Assembly (NCBI RefSeq): GCF_027498035.1
Contig: NZ_CP114978.1
Span: 2,294,001-2,358,000, forward strand
DNA from: Pseudoxanthomonas sp.
GTDB lineage: Bacteria; Pseudomonadota; Gammaproteobacteria; Xanthomonadales; Xanthomonadaceae
Reading direction: 5' to 3'
DNA length: 64,000 nucleotides
Shown: positions 1-9,158 of the stretch, piece after piece
How positions within the stretch are numbered: the stretch's first letter is position 1
Layout: the number at the start of each line of letters is the position of its first letter
Translations under genes and position numbers: made by a program
Notes under the pieces: model-generated
The model's database searches: none
The model's input: only the letters and a program-made list of their open reading frames with translations
What the model was told of the DNA's origin: nothing

Positions 1-1
1 G

Positions 2-199
2 GCCGCAGCACTCTGCCCCACGGTGCGCAGCCTGTATGCCCTGCAGGATGCGCTCGAATACCGCTACGACGGCCAGCCGCTGCGCATGATCGAGATGGAT
101 GACGACGCCTCCAACAACCAGAAGATCGCGGCGCCGGAAGCACATGCGCAGGAAGACAACGGCGACCATCCGCATACCGCCATCGATGTAAGCAGATAA
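2..199 (+). CDS. C-terminal end of an unrecognised protein (5' end outside window)
   Basis: An open frame enters from the left edge and ends at a TAA. It encodes about 65 residues. The tail is acidic and polar, with a run DDDASNNQ and several His and Glu residues near the end. I recognise no domain. It is coding because the frame is open from the first base and uses GC-rich third positions like its neighbours. The following gene points the other way, so this is the last gene of a rightward unit. Confidence 0.5.
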   Translation, partial: AAALCPTVRSLYALQDALEYRYDGQPLRMIEMDDDASNNQKIAAPEAHAQEDNGDHPHTAIDVSR

Positions 200-323
200 C
201 CCGAAGCGGCAGTGTCGGCAGCTGCCGGTTGCTGGATACAAACCCCTCACCAGGGCCACATCCAGATTGGCGGTGGAGGTCGCATCCACACCATCCCAGA
301 CGCAGGATTGGCCGCGCTTGAAC

Positions 324-1016
324 TCAGGCCTGCCCCGCCAGGATGTTCACCGTGACGGCGATGATGAACATGTTGAAGAAGAATGCGATCACGCTATGCA
401 TCAGCGCGATGCGGCGCAGGTAGCGACTGGTGATCTGCACATCGGAGACCTGGAAGGTCATGCCGATCACGATGGAGAAATAGGCAAAATCCCAGTAATC
501 CGGCTCTTCCTTACCGGGGAATTCCAATCCACGGTGCTCCTGCCCGTAGTCACCGTAAAAGCCATGGGCGTAGTGCAGCGCGAACATGACATTCATGAAA
601 AGCCAGGACAGCACGATGCTGCTCCCGGCGATGACAATGGATGCCACGCCGCCGGACTTGCCCGCGACCAGCTCGGTGCCCAATGCCAGCATGATGATCG
701 CCGTCAGCCCGATCGCGCTCCACAGGATGCCCCACCGTCCAGCGTCCTGGCGCTCGGCCACCTCGCGCATCTGGTCGGGGCCAGCCGCGTTGAACAGGGT
801 GCAGATGCCGGCCAGGAACACGAACGCCCCCGAGTCGAATCCAAGCAACAGTGCCGTGGGCAGCGAGACACCCGCCGCCAACAGCCCTGCCCCGACCGCC
901 ATGAACACCAACGCCGCAATGCTCAACCGCGGCCGCGCCGCAAAGGTCTGGACCGGCCGCCAGCGGCTACCACCGCTGCGCGCCACCGAAGAACCTGCCC
1001 GCTTCTTGTTGTGCAT
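324..1016 (-). CDS. DUF1345 family integral membrane protein
   Basis: A 230-residue inner-membrane protein with about five hydrophobic segments (roughly residues 30-50, 53-73, 97-115, 126-146 and 205-228). The block FMNVMFALHYAHGFYGDY followed by PDYWDFAYFSIVIGMTFQVSD is the conserved core of the DUF1345 family. No enzymatic function is known for this family; transport or channel roles are only guesses. The N-terminus is basic (KKRAG, RSGGSRWR), as expected for a cytoplasmic tail. The gene stands alone, convergent with the partial gene on its left. Confidence 0.85.
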   Translation of the reverse strand: MHNKKRAGSSVARSGGSRWRPVQTFAARPRLSIAALVFMAVGAGLLAAGVSLPTALLLGFDSGAFVFLAGICTLFNAAGPDQMREVAERQDAGRWGILWSAIGLTAIIMLALGTELVAGKSGGVASIVIAGSSIVLSWLFMNVMFALHYAHGFYGDYGQEHRGLEFPGKEEPDYWDFAYFSIVIGMTFQVSDVQITSRYLRRIALMHSVIAFFFNMFIIAVTVNILAGQA

Positions 1017-1303
1017 CGCAGCCCCGCCGCTACCCGGGCCGACGCCCGCACCCGATGATGCACGAAGCGTGGCGAATGCTGATCAACGTGGCAGGTCCCG
1101 AGGAAAGTCGATGGCCCCCCCCTTGCCGCGACCGTCGCAGGCCATCAGCGCCCGGAAGCCTCCACGGGAACGCGCCCTACCCCGGCTGACCCAGGGACTG
1201 GGACGCGCAACCGCCTGCCACGTCGGGCCTGACGCAGCGCGGAGGCCAGGGGAAAACCACGCTCGGCTACAATTCCGCACTTGTTTCGAAGGCCATCTCC
1301 ACG

Positions 1304-2368
1304 ATGCCACCGCCCGCGTCCCGTGAGCGCTTCATCCACAGCGCAAGCCTGATCGCATTGTCGCTGACGGTCCTGGCCTCTGGCATCGCGACCTTGATCC
1401 CATGGCTCAGCCCAGTTCGCCAGCCGATGGACCTGGTGATCCCACCGGTGGCGTGCAGCATCTTCCTGGGCCTGCTGGCCACGCTGATCCGGCGCCCGCC
1501 CTGGGTGGCCGGCATCATGCGTACCGCGTTGCTGACCGCGCTGGTGGCACTGGCCGCGCCTGCGTGGTTCTTCACCTGGCAGGCAGCAGTGACACCCAAC
1601 CTGCTGCTGATCGACATCTATCCACCGGTGACCGCGCTGTTCCTGGCACTGATGGTGATGGTGATGATCTACCTGCCGCCCCGGCCAGCCTTCATCGCGG
1701 TCCTGCTGTGCTGGTTGCTGGTCGCATTGCCGGTATTGCTCTATCTGCTCAGCCACCCGCAAGAGATGCATACCCCGCGTGGTGCCGACCTGCTGATGGC
1801 CTATGGCCCGGTGTTCATCCTGATCGCGGTGCTGCTGCCAGTGCAGCGCGGGCTGACCGGCAGGATCCAGCACCTGGTGTCGGAACAGGCACGCATGGAA
1901 ATCATGGTCAACCATGACCCGCTGACCCGCCTGTACAACCGGCGCTTCGGTGAGCAGGTGTTGCAGGACATGCTGGCCGGCAACAGGCCCGGTGGCGTGA
2001 TCATGTTCGACATGGACCGCTTCAAGGCCATCAACGACACCCATGGCCATCCGGTCGGGGATGCGGTGCTGCAGCGCGTGGCCCAGCGCTGCCAGGAGCT
2101 GGTGCGCAAGGACGAATGCCTGGCCCGCTGGGGCGGCGAGGAATTCCTGATCGCCCTGCCCGGCATCGATCACGCCGGCCTGAAGCTCCTCGCCGAGCGC
2201 CTGCGCGGCGCGATCACCGAACTGACCGTCGCGCCCGTGCAGCAGATCAGCGCGTCGATCGGCGCCACCCTGATCCAGCACGATGACACCTACACCAGCC
2301 TGCTGCAGCGCGTGGACCAGGCGCTGTATCGCGCCAAGCAGCAGGGTGGCAACGTGGTGATGTGGTAG
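1304..2368 (+). CDS. Membrane-anchored diguanylate cyclase (GGDEF)
   Basis: 354 residues. The N-terminal half has about five to six hydrophobic segments (residues 14-185) forming a MASE-like membrane sensor. A GGDEF domain follows (about 195-354). The active-site motif is WGGEEFLIAL, so the GG(D/E)EF signature is intact and synthesis of cyclic di-GMP from two GTP is expected. The motif DPLTRLYNRR marks the start of the domain. No upstream RxxD inhibitory site is obvious. It is one of four GGDEF proteins in the window. The sensed signal cannot be read from sequence. Confidence 0.9.
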   Translation: MPPPASRERFIHSASLIALSLTVLASGIATLIPWLSPVRQPMDLVIPPVACSIFLGLLATLIRRPPWVAGIMRTALLTALVALAAPAWFFTWQAAVTPNLLLIDIYPPVTALFLALMVMVMIYLPPRPAFIAVLLCWLLVALPVLLYLLSHPQEMHTPRGADLLMAYGPVFILIAVLLPVQRGLTGRIQHLVSEQARMEIMVNHDPLTRLYNRRFGEQVLQDMLAGNRPGGVIMFDMDRFKAINDTHGHPVGDAVLQRVAQRCQELVRKDECLARWGGEEFLIALPGIDHAGLKLLAERLRGAITELTVAPVQQISASIGATLIQHDDTYTSLLQRVDQALYRAKQQGGNVVMW

Positions 2369-2447
2369 CACGCGTGCCATACCGGCCGGGCCCGCGCCGC
2401 GGATCATGGTGATAATGGCAATCCCCACACCTCGCCATCGACGCCGC

Positions 2448-3074
2448 ATGCGAATCCTGCTGCTGTTGCTCTCCCTGCTGATCGCCCCGACCCTGCCCGC
2501 CGCGGCCAGGACCCCGCACGTACAGGACGGCGACCTGCTGTTCGTCACTGCCGCCAGCACCGGCCTGAGCGGTGCGATCAACGACGCCACGGGCAAGCGA
2601 GGCAAGATCAGTTACGACCACGTCGCGCTGGTGGCCCACGACGCGCACGGGCAGATCGTGCTGCATGCCGATGAAAAGGGCTCGCGCCAGCAGACGCTGG
2701 CCGCGTTCCTGGGCGATGCAGGCGCCAAACAGCGCCAGGTGTTCGTGTATCGCCTCAAGCGCGGCCAACGCAGCGCCATCCCCGAGGCCATCACCCGGGC
2801 GCGCGGCATGCTGGGCAAGCCGTACAACTTCACCTACGTGCAGGCCGAGGACAGCTATTACTGCTCGGACTTCATCGAACGCGCCTTCCGCGCGCATCAC
2901 GTCTTCGCGTTGCAACCGATGAACTTCAAGAACACGCAGACCGGCGAGATGCCCAGGTACTGGATCGATTTCTACCGCAGCAAGGGCATGGACGTGCCGC
3001 AGGACAAACCCGGCACCAATCCCAACGACATGTCGGCCTCGCCTGTGCTGGAGCGCGTCGGCCAGCTGAAGTAA
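2448..3074 (+). CDS. YiiX/YaeF-type permuted papain-like amidase, exported
   Basis: About 208 residues from the chosen ATG, which directly precedes a clean signal peptide (MRILLLLLSLLIAPTLPAAA). An in-frame ATG at 2406 would add a basic stretch before it and is less likely. The motif GDLLF near residue 28, a His in SYDHVAL (about H58) and a Cys in SYYCSDFIERAF (about C139) match the YiiX/YaeF family of permuted NlpC/P60-like thiol hydrolases, where His precedes Cys. The substrate is not known; cell-wall or lipid amide bonds are proposed for relatives. A periplasmic location is likely. Confidence 0.85.
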   Translation: MRILLLLLSLLIAPTLPAAARTPHVQDGDLLFVTAASTGLSGAINDATGKRGKISYDHVALVAHDAHGQIVLHADEKGSRQQTLAAFLGDAGAKQRQVFVYRLKRGQRSAIPEAITRARGMLGKPYNFTYVQAEDSYYCSDFIERAFRAHHVFALQPMNFKNTQTGEMPRYWIDFYRSKGMDVPQDKPGTNPNDMSASPVLERVGQLK

Positions 3075-3161
3075 CCGCACGGCAGGCACTGACGTCCTGG
3101 TCACGCCTGCATAACCGCGGAAACGTCATTCTGGGGGCCGATCCAGCGTCAGGAGCGCGCG

Positions 3162-3386
3162 ATGAGATTTTTGCGAATGGTGGCCCTGGGCGCGGCCGCC
3201 GTCGTGGCCTACAAGCTCTGGAGGCAGCGTCAGCCCACGCCCGAACCGGTGACGACCTACGAAGTCGACTACGGCGACATCGCACCGCCGCACGGCGACC
3301 TGCTGCTGGGGACGCGGCACACGCACTTCGGCACCGAAGCGGTGATCAGCGCGGCACAGTCGAGCCGAGGCTTCGGCGGCACGTAA
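3162..3386 (+). CDS. Small single-pass membrane protein, unknown
   Basis: 74 residues with one N-terminal hydrophobic segment (FLRMVALGAAAVVAYKLW) followed by a soluble tail rich in Pro, Asp and Thr. No recognised domain. It is supported by an upstream GGAG-like site, an intact frame with native codon usage and a strong intrinsic terminator just after the stop. Function unknown. Confidence 0.6.
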   Translation: MRFLRMVALGAAAVVAYKLWRQRQPTPEPVTTYEVDYGDIAPPHGDLLLGTRHTHFGTEAVISAAQSSRGFGGT

Positions 3387-3414
3387 GCGGCCCACCCTGC
3401 GCGCCCGGCAACAG

Positions 3415-3439
3415 GCGGCCGCCCGGGCCGCCTTTTTTG
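3415..3439 (+). terminator. Intrinsic terminator
   Basis: A seven-base-pair GC-only stem (GGCGGCC / GGCCGCC) with a five-base loop is followed directly by six T residues. It lies 28 bases after the stop of the small membrane protein gene and ends the rightward unit. Confidence 0.9.
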
Positions 3440-3505
3440 GCACACATCCCTGTGCGCCCCCCTTCGAGCGGCTGCGCCGTGAAAAGCTGCTGTCCTGCCG
3501 TTTTT

Positions 3506-4195
3506 TCAGGCGCGTGGGTGATGCTCCAGGACCGCAACCCTGACATCGGTGCGCCAGGCGAAGCCCAACGCTTCGTACAGGGCAATGGCACCGGTGTTGT
3601 GTTTCCAGGCATGCAGGAAGGCGGTTTCGCCGCGCGCGGCGATCCCGGCGGCAACGTGGCGGGACAGCTGCTTTGCGAAACCATGTCCGCGGAAATCGGG
3701 ATGCGTGCAGACCCCACTGACTTCGGTATGGCCAGGGAAGCGGAAGCGCTCACCCGCCATTGCCGCCAGCCGGCCATCGACGCGGATGCCGACGAAGCTG
3801 CCCATGCGATGGGTGCGCGACAGGAACGGCCCAGGTTCGGTCAACGTGGCCAATGCCAGCATCTCGGCCGCATCGGCATCGCCCAGTGGAACGACGACGT
3901 ACCCGCCTGCAGCGGGCGGCGCCACGGGCGCGCGTGCGACCAGCTGCACGCCTTCGGCCAGCTTGACCGCCGTCAGACCGGAAGGCACCACGATGTCGGC
4001 CACCTGCAACAGGTAGACCTGTTCCGACGGCTGCACCAGCGCAGCCAATGCCGCCTGTGCGGCGGCGCCGTCGTCGCATGCGGCAGCGAAGCGGTTGATG
4101 TCGGGCGCGTAGCGTCGCGCCAGGGCATCGCCTTCGGAGAGCGGCGCGTGCGCCGTGCTGAGGCTGGCCCACACAGGGCGGTCGAGTGGATTCAT
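3506..4195 (-). CDS. GNAT family N-acetyltransferase
   Basis: About 229 residues when started at MNPLDRP; an earlier in-frame start adds nine residues of low plausibility. The C-terminal half is a GCN5-related (FR47-like) acetyltransferase fold. Motif A is CTHPDFRGHGFAKQL (the R-G-x-G-x-A acetyl-CoA pyrophosphate loop), and a later YEALGF matches motif B. The N-terminal half resembles a degenerate GNAT repeat. The acceptor is unknown. The gene is convergent with the small membrane gene across the terminator. Confidence 0.85.
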   Translation of the reverse strand: MNPLDRPVWASLSTAHAPLSEGDALARRYAPDINRFAAACDDGAAAQAALAALVQPSEQVYLLQVADIVVPSGLTAVKLAEGVQLVARAPVAPPAAGGYVVVPLGDADAAEMLALATLTEPGPFLSRTHRMGSFVGIRVDGRLAAMAGERFRFPGHTEVSGVCTHPDFRGHGFAKQLSRHVAAGIAARGETAFLHAWKHNTGAIALYEALGFAWRTDVRVAVLEHHPRA

Positions 4196-4329
4196 CGCCG
4201 CAATGCTAACGCCCAATGCCACGACGGCGCATGCCCGGGCGCCCCCGTTACCATGACCAATTGCACTGCATCGCGGTGCACTGAAGCGCGACGCTGCTTC
4301 AAACCCAACCTTTCCCGGGAAGCAGAACT

Positions 4330-5493
4330 ATGGTCAGCCGACGCCGCTTCATGCAGCTTGCTTCAGTGGGTGCATCCCTGGTCGCGGGCGGCGCCTCCCC
4401 TCTTTCGGCGGGCGCCGCCACGGGTGATGAATCCGGCAACCCACCCGTGGACCAGCTGGTGGCCCTCACCGGCGACAACGTGCCGAGAAAGATGACCGAC
4501 GCTCCGGCGCAGTTGTTGCGCATGCTGGAAACCAGGTCAGGGATGAACGATTTCTACCTGGCCGAAGGCGCCGTTGCGGCGCTGGAACTCGAATTCTCCA
4601 GATTGCTGGGCAAGGAAAGCGCGGTCTTCATGCCGACCGGCACCATGGCCAACCAGATCGCCATCCGCCTGCTGTGCGGCGACCGGAGGCGATTGCTGGT
4701 ACAGCGCGAGAGCCACGTCTACCAGGACGAAGGCGACGCGGCATCCACCCTGAGCGGGATCAACCCGGTGCCACTGGAGACTGCTGGCCCGGACCTGGAG
4801 CAGCAGCTCCAGGCCGCGTTCTCCATGGCGTCCGAATCCCCCTATCCGACCACCGTGGGCGCGGTGTCGCTGGAAAGCCCGATCCGGCGGCTGGATGGAC
4901 GGACGCTTCCGCTTGAACAGGTCGAAAGGATCTCCGCACTGGTAAAACGTCAAGGCGCGGGCCTGCACCTGGATGGCGCGCGCCTGCTGCTCATGCATGG
5001 CAGCGCGGGCTTCGAGGCCGCCCGCTACTGCAAGCCCTTCGATACCGTCTATGTCTCCCTGTACAAGTACCTTGGCGCACCGTTCGGCGCAGTGCTGGCC
5101 GGCGGCAAGGACATGATGGAGAAGGCGCGCGAGATGCGGCATGTCCTGGGCGGCACGCTGTTCCATGGATGGGTGGCCGCACTGCCGGCCCTGGAGCAGC
5201 TGGACGGATTCGGCGAACGCTTCGCACGCGCGCGCGAAGCCGGCGAGCAATTGCTGGCGGCGCTGTCCAAGATCGACGGCATCACGGTGGAGCGCGTGCC
5301 CGATGGCAGCAACATCGCGTTTCTGCAGCTCGGCCCACGGCTCGCCGACGGACTCGCCGAGCGGCTGCGGGCACACGACATCGTGATTGCGAACGTCAGG
5401 TCGGGCCGCCTCCCCCTGACGATCAACGAAACCATCCTGCGGCGCCCCGTCGCGGAGATTGCTGCCGCTTTCCCACCGCGCTCAGGCACCTGA
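4330..5493 (+). CDS. Tat-exported threonine aldolase-like PLP enzyme
   Basis: 387 residues. The N-terminus (SRRRFMQLASVGASLVAGGA) is a twin-arginine signal. The rest is a fold-type I PLP enzyme of the beta-eliminating lyase / L-threonine aldolase group: GTMANQIA binds cofactor phosphate, HLDGARL supplies the ring-stacking Asp (about D215) and SLYKYLGAP the Schiff-base Lys (about K246). Cytoplasmic threonine aldolases cleave threonine to glycine and acetaldehyde. A periplasmic form that folds with PLP before Tat export is the inference here. Substrate unknown. Confidence 0.8.
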   Translation: MVSRRRFMQLASVGASLVAGGASPLSAGAATGDESGNPPVDQLVALTGDNVPRKMTDAPAQLLRMLETRSGMNDFYLAEGAVAALELEFSRLLGKESAVFMPTGTMANQIAIRLLCGDRRRLLVQRESHVYQDEGDAASTLSGINPVPLETAGPDLEQQLQAAFSMASESPYPTTVGAVSLESPIRRLDGRTLPLEQVERISALVKRQGAGLHLDGARLLLMHGSAGFEAARYCKPFDTVYVSLYKYLGAPFGAVLAGGKDMMEKAREMRHVLGGTLFHGWVAALPALEQLDGFGERFARAREAGEQLLAALSKIDGITVERVPDGSNIAFLQLGPRLADGLAERLRAHDIVIANVRSGRLPLTINETILRRPVAEIAAAFPPRSGT

Positions 5494-5624
5494 CCGCAGG
5501 CCGGGACAGCGCAACCTGGGCGGCCCGCCCCAGGCGCGTTCAGGTTTCCCTCCACCAGCTCCAGTTGGCGCCAGCACCCCGGAATCGGTGAAAATGGCCG
5601 CCGGCCGGTAGACCTCGGCCACCC

Positions 5625-7313
5625 ATGCATGATCCTGCGCCGCCGCGGTCATCGCCCCTCCTTCCACCGCCTTCTTTCCCTTGCCTGCCCGCCTCGGCGG
5701 TTAGCGCTTCTCCCGGATCTGTCTTGAACACCACTGCCCCGCCCCTCGCCGCCGACGACAACCAGCCCCTGACCGAGCGCCTGCGCGTAGCGCTGGACCT
5801 GCTGGAGGCGATCGAAGCCGACCGCAGCGTGCTCGACGCGCTGCCCGAGGAAGACCGCGTGCGCCTGCACCAGGTGGTGGCCAAGGTCTATCACCCCGAA
5901 CCCAAGGCGCGGCGGGTGATGCTCAAGCAGCAGGCCAAGCAGCGCCACCAGGAAAAGGTCCGCAAGGCCGAGGCGCTGCTGGAACAGACCGGCATCCGCA
6001 CCCTGCGCCGCAAGCCGGTGTTCAGCACGCCGAATTATTTCCCGCCGCACGCCGCTGGCCTGCACGACGCCAGCAATGGCGAAGGCGCTGCCGTGGTGGA
6101 AGCACCCACGCATTCACCCGAACTGCGCCACTGCTATGTGTGCAAGCAGAAGTTCACCCAGCTGCATCATTTCTACGACCAGATGTGCCCGGCCTGCGCC
6201 GAGTTGAACTTCATCAAGCGCACCGAGACCGCCGACCTGCGCGGCCGCGTGGCACTGCTGACCGGCGGCCGGGTCAAGATCGGCTACCAGGCTGGCCTGA
6301 AGCTGCTGCGTGCCGGCGCCGAACTGATCGTCACCACGCGCTTCCCGCGTGATTCGGCCGCACGTTATGCGGAAGAACCCGACTTCGGCGAATGGGGCCA
6401 CCGCCTGCAGGTCTACGGCCTGGACCTGCGCCATACACCCAGCGTTGAAGCCTTCTGCAGCGAGCTTCTGGCCACGCGCACGCGCCTGGACTTCATCATC
6501 AACAACGCCTGCCAGACCGTGCGCCGCCCGCCGCAGTTCTACGCGCACATGATGGCCGGCGAGACCGCCGCGCTGCATGAGCTGCCCGACACCATCCGCA
6601 AGCTGATCGGCGATTACGAAGGCCTGCGCAGCCCCGAACTACTGACCGCCACCGCGCAAGGCACGTTGCCGGCCGCGCAGGGCAACAGCTTCAGCAGCGC
6701 AGACGGCCTGCACCGCGCCGCCGAGCTGTCGCAGGTGCCGCTGCTGGCCGATGAACTGCTCGGCCAGCAACACCTGTTCCCCGAAGGCCGGCTGGACCAG
6801 GACCTGCAGCAGGTCGATCTGCGCGGGCGCAATTCCTGGCGCCTGCTGATGGCCGAAGTGCCGTCGGTGGAGCTGCTGGAGACCCAGCTGGTCAACGCCA
6901 TCGCGCCCTTCATCATCAACGCGCGGTTGAAGCCACTGATGCTGGCCACGCCCGAGCGCGATAAGCACATCGTCAACGTGTCGGCGATGGAAGGGCAGTT
7001 CTACCGCAACTTCAAGACCACCCGACACCCGCACACCAACATGGCCAAGGCCGCGCTGAACATGATGACGCGCACCTCGGCGGCCGATTACCAGAACGAC
7101 GGCATCCACATGAACAGTGTCGACACCGGCTGGGTGACCGACGAGGATCCGGCAGAGATCGCTGCCAAGAAAGTGCTGGAAGAGCGCTTCCACCCACCGC
7201 TGGACATCGTCGACGGTGCCGCCCGCATCGTCGACCCGATCATCCACGGCTTCAACACCGGCGAACACGTCTGGGGACAGTTCCTGAAGGACTACGCGCC
7301 CACCGATTGGTGA
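5625..7313 (+). CDS. Zinc-ribbon / short-chain dehydrogenase fusion protein
   Basis: 562 residues from the ATG at 5625; a TTG at 5724 is a plausible alternative start because the first 33 residues are Pro/Ser-rich. Residues about 50-130 are helical and basic. A four-cysteine knuckle follows (CYVCKQKF ... MCPACAELNF). Then comes an SDR-type Rossmann domain with TGGRVKIGYQAG and an NNACQ motif. The usual catalytic Y-x-x-x-K reads TNMAK, so the Tyr is absent. Related proteins in xanthomonads and other bacteria are annotated only as SDR oxidoreductases. The role is unknown, and the missing Tyr suggests altered chemistry. Confidence 0.75.
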   Translation: MHDPAPPRSSPLLPPPSFPCLPASAVSASPGSVLNTTAPPLAADDNQPLTERLRVALDLLEAIEADRSVLDALPEEDRVRLHQVVAKVYHPEPKARRVMLKQQAKQRHQEKVRKAEALLEQTGIRTLRRKPVFSTPNYFPPHAAGLHDASNGEGAAVVEAPTHSPELRHCYVCKQKFTQLHHFYDQMCPACAELNFIKRTETADLRGRVALLTGGRVKIGYQAGLKLLRAGAELIVTTRFPRDSAARYAEEPDFGEWGHRLQVYGLDLRHTPSVEAFCSELLATRTRLDFIINNACQTVRRPPQFYAHMMAGETAALHELPDTIRKLIGDYEGLRSPELLTATAQGTLPAAQGNSFSSADGLHRAAELSQVPLLADELLGQQHLFPEGRLDQDLQQVDLRGRNSWRLLMAEVPSVELLETQLVNAIAPFIINARLKPLMLATPERDKHIVNVSAMEGQFYRNFKTTRHPHTNMAKAALNMMTRTSAADYQNDGIHMNSVDTGWVTDEDPAEIAAKKVLEERFHPPLDIVDGAARIVDPIIHGFNTGEHVWGQFLKDYAPTDW

Positions 7314-7321
7314 GCAAACCA

Positions 7322-7374
7322 AAAAACCGGGGTCAGAGTGCAGTTTCTAAAAAACTGCACTCTGACCCCGGTTT
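7322..7374. repeat. REP-type palindrome (paired RAYT-associated repeat)
   Basis: Two 24-base arms at 7322-7345 and 7351-7374 are exact reverse complements around a five-base spacer. The arm contains CCGGGGTCAGAGTGCA, the same core that flanks the two RAYT genes in this window. It sits right after the zinc-ribbon/SDR gene and could act as its terminator. Confidence 0.9.
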
Positions 7375-7431
7375 TGACCTCGGTTTTATCCTCGTTCTTT
7401 GTTCAATTCCATTCCGATTCCGAGTGTTCCG

Positions 7432-8142
7432 ATGCCCGACCCCATCCGCCTGGACAAATGCGTCGCCGCGCTGGCCAGTTGCTCGCGCAACGAGGCCCAG
7501 CAATACATCGAAGGTGGCTGGGTCAGCGTGGACGGCACGGTCACCGAGGAGCCACAGGCGCTGGTGACGCCCGAACAGGTGGCGCTGGCTTCCGATGCAC
7601 AGCTGGGCGAGATCGAGCCAGCCACGCTGCTGCTGCACAAGCCAGCGGGCCTGAGCGTAGAAGCAGCCATCGCGCTGGTGACACCGGACACGCGCAGCGC
7701 GACCGACATGACCGGCATCCGCCTGTTGAAGCGTCACCTGCGCCGCCTGAATCCGCTGATGCCGCTGGAAGATGCGGCCAGCGGCCTGCTGGTGCTGAGC
7801 CAGGACGGCCGCGTGATCCGCCGGCTCACCGACGATGCCAATTCGATCGAACAGGAATTCGTGGTCGAAGTCAGCGGCGAACTGGTGCCTTATGGCATGG
7901 CCCGGCTTGCGAACGGCTTGATCTACCAGCAGCGCATGTTGCCGCCGTGCAAGGTCAGCTGGCAGAACGAAGAGCGCCTGCGCTTTGCGATCAAGCACGT
8001 GCAGCCAGGTCAGCTGCAGTCCATGTGTCGCGAGGTTGGACTGGAAGTTGTCAGCCTGCGACGCCTGCGGATCGGCAGCATTCCGATGGGGAAGATCGAC
8101 GCCGGCCAATGGCGTTACCTGCCGGCAGGCACGCGTTTCTAG
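7432..8142 (+). CDS. RsuA/RluF-family RNA pseudouridine synthase
   Basis: About 236 residues from the ATG at 7432. An N-terminal S4 RNA-binding domain (RLDKCVAALASCSRNEAQQYI, positions 6-26) is followed by a RsuA/RluB/E/F-type catalytic domain. The segment PLEDAASGLLVLS carries the catalytic Asp (about D114), in place of the more usual GRLDxxTxGLL. The enzyme would isomerise a specific uridine in rRNA; which one cannot be told. The REP palindrome lies in its upstream region. Confidence 0.85.
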   Translation: MPDPIRLDKCVAALASCSRNEAQQYIEGGWVSVDGTVTEEPQALVTPEQVALASDAQLGEIEPATLLLHKPAGLSVEAAIALVTPDTRSATDMTGIRLLKRHLRRLNPLMPLEDAASGLLVLSQDGRVIRRLTDDANSIEQEFVVEVSGELVPYGMARLANGLIYQQRMLPPCKVSWQNEERLRFAIKHVQPGQLQSMCREVGLEVVSLRRLRIGSIPMGKIDAGQWRYLPAGTRF

Positions 8143-8211
8143 TGCGCCGAACGATGGCGATGCCGTCGTGCTGCCTCGGCAACGCGGATCCCGATCTCCG
8201 CCACGCTGGCT

Positions 8212-9057
8212 TTATTGGAAGGCCAGCGTGAGGACACGCAGCGCCTCGCGCGTGCGCCGATCGCGCAGGTTGCTGTAGAGCATCACCTCCTGCGAACGGA
8301 TCGACGGCAGCGACAGGCGCGTGCCGACATCGACCGCCGCCAGCGGCGCCGCACGCCGCGCCATCACTGCGACCGCAAGCCCGGCGACAGCAGCGGCGCC
8401 CAGGATCGCGGCGCCCTTGCCGACAAAAACCTCGTGCCATGCGATGCCAGCCCGATCCAGCGCGCGGACCGCCTCGGCACGGATGCTGCACGACTCGCCC
8501 TGCGTGGCCAACGGCAGTGGCTGCCCGGCACGCCACTCCCAGCCTGCCGCGGCGAACCACGCAAAGGGCTCGGCGAATACCACCCTGCCACGCTTGCCGC
8601 GCTCGTCCGAACGCAACACCAGCGCGGCATCGAGTTCGCCTTGTTCCTGGCTTTGCAGGAGCTCCCTGGTGCCGGCGATGCGCACCTCGACCCGCAAGCC
8701 CGGGTCGTGATCGCGCAGCCGTCGCAGCAGGAACGGGAGTTCGCTGCCGACCAGCTGCTGGTTGATGCCGATCGCCAGCCGGCGCTGTTCAACCTCGAAG
8801 GCCGCCACGGCGCGGTCATGGGACAAGACCAGATCGCGCGCAACCTCCTGGAAGGCCTGTCCCTCGGCAGACAAACGCACGTGGCGCGGCGTGCGTTCCA
8901 GCAGGCGACGGCCAAGCTGGTCCTCCAGGCGCCGCAGCTTGAGGCTGATCGCCGACTGGGTGGTACCCAGCACGTCGGCGGCGCGGGTGAAGCTCTTCAG
9001 GTCTGCGGCCAGCAGGAACGCCCTGACCGCGTCCACGTCCATCGCTTTCATCTGCAT
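8212..9057 (-). CDS. LysR-family transcriptional regulator
   Basis: About 281 residues when started at MQMKAMDVDAVRAF; an upstream start is possible but adds 37 residues that do not belong to the family. The N-terminal winged helix (DLKSFTRAADVLGTTQSAIS, then LEDQLGRRLLERTPR) is typical LysR. The remainder is the periplasmic-binding-protein-like effector domain. It is divergent from the lipocalin-like gene about 100 bases away, which is the natural candidate target. Confidence 0.9.
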   Translation of the reverse strand: MQMKAMDVDAVRAFLLAADLKSFTRAADVLGTTQSAISLKLRRLEDQLGRRLLERTPRHVRLSAEGQAFQEVARDLVLSHDRAVAAFEVEQRRLAIGINQQLVGSELPFLLRRLRDHDPGLRVEVRIAGTRELLQSQEQGELDAALVLRSDERGKRGRVVFAEPFAWFAAAGWEWRAGQPLPLATQGESCSIRAEAVRALDRAGIAWHEVFVGKGAAILGAAAVAGLAVAVMARRAAPLAAVDVGTRLSLPSIRSQEVMLYSNLRDRRTREALRVLTLAFQ

Positions 9058-9158
9058 GGATTCGATTCTGAAATGACAGATAGCGTTGTAGACACGTTTT
9101 TCTAATCGTTCAAGCGGCATAGGATCGCGCCATCCCCCAAGCCACGAGGAGTTCCACA

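Noticed and set aside
1145..2605. Long leftward open frame of 486 codons
   Set aside because: Antisense to the GGDEF gene; the product is rich in His, Gln and Arg, typical of shadow frames.
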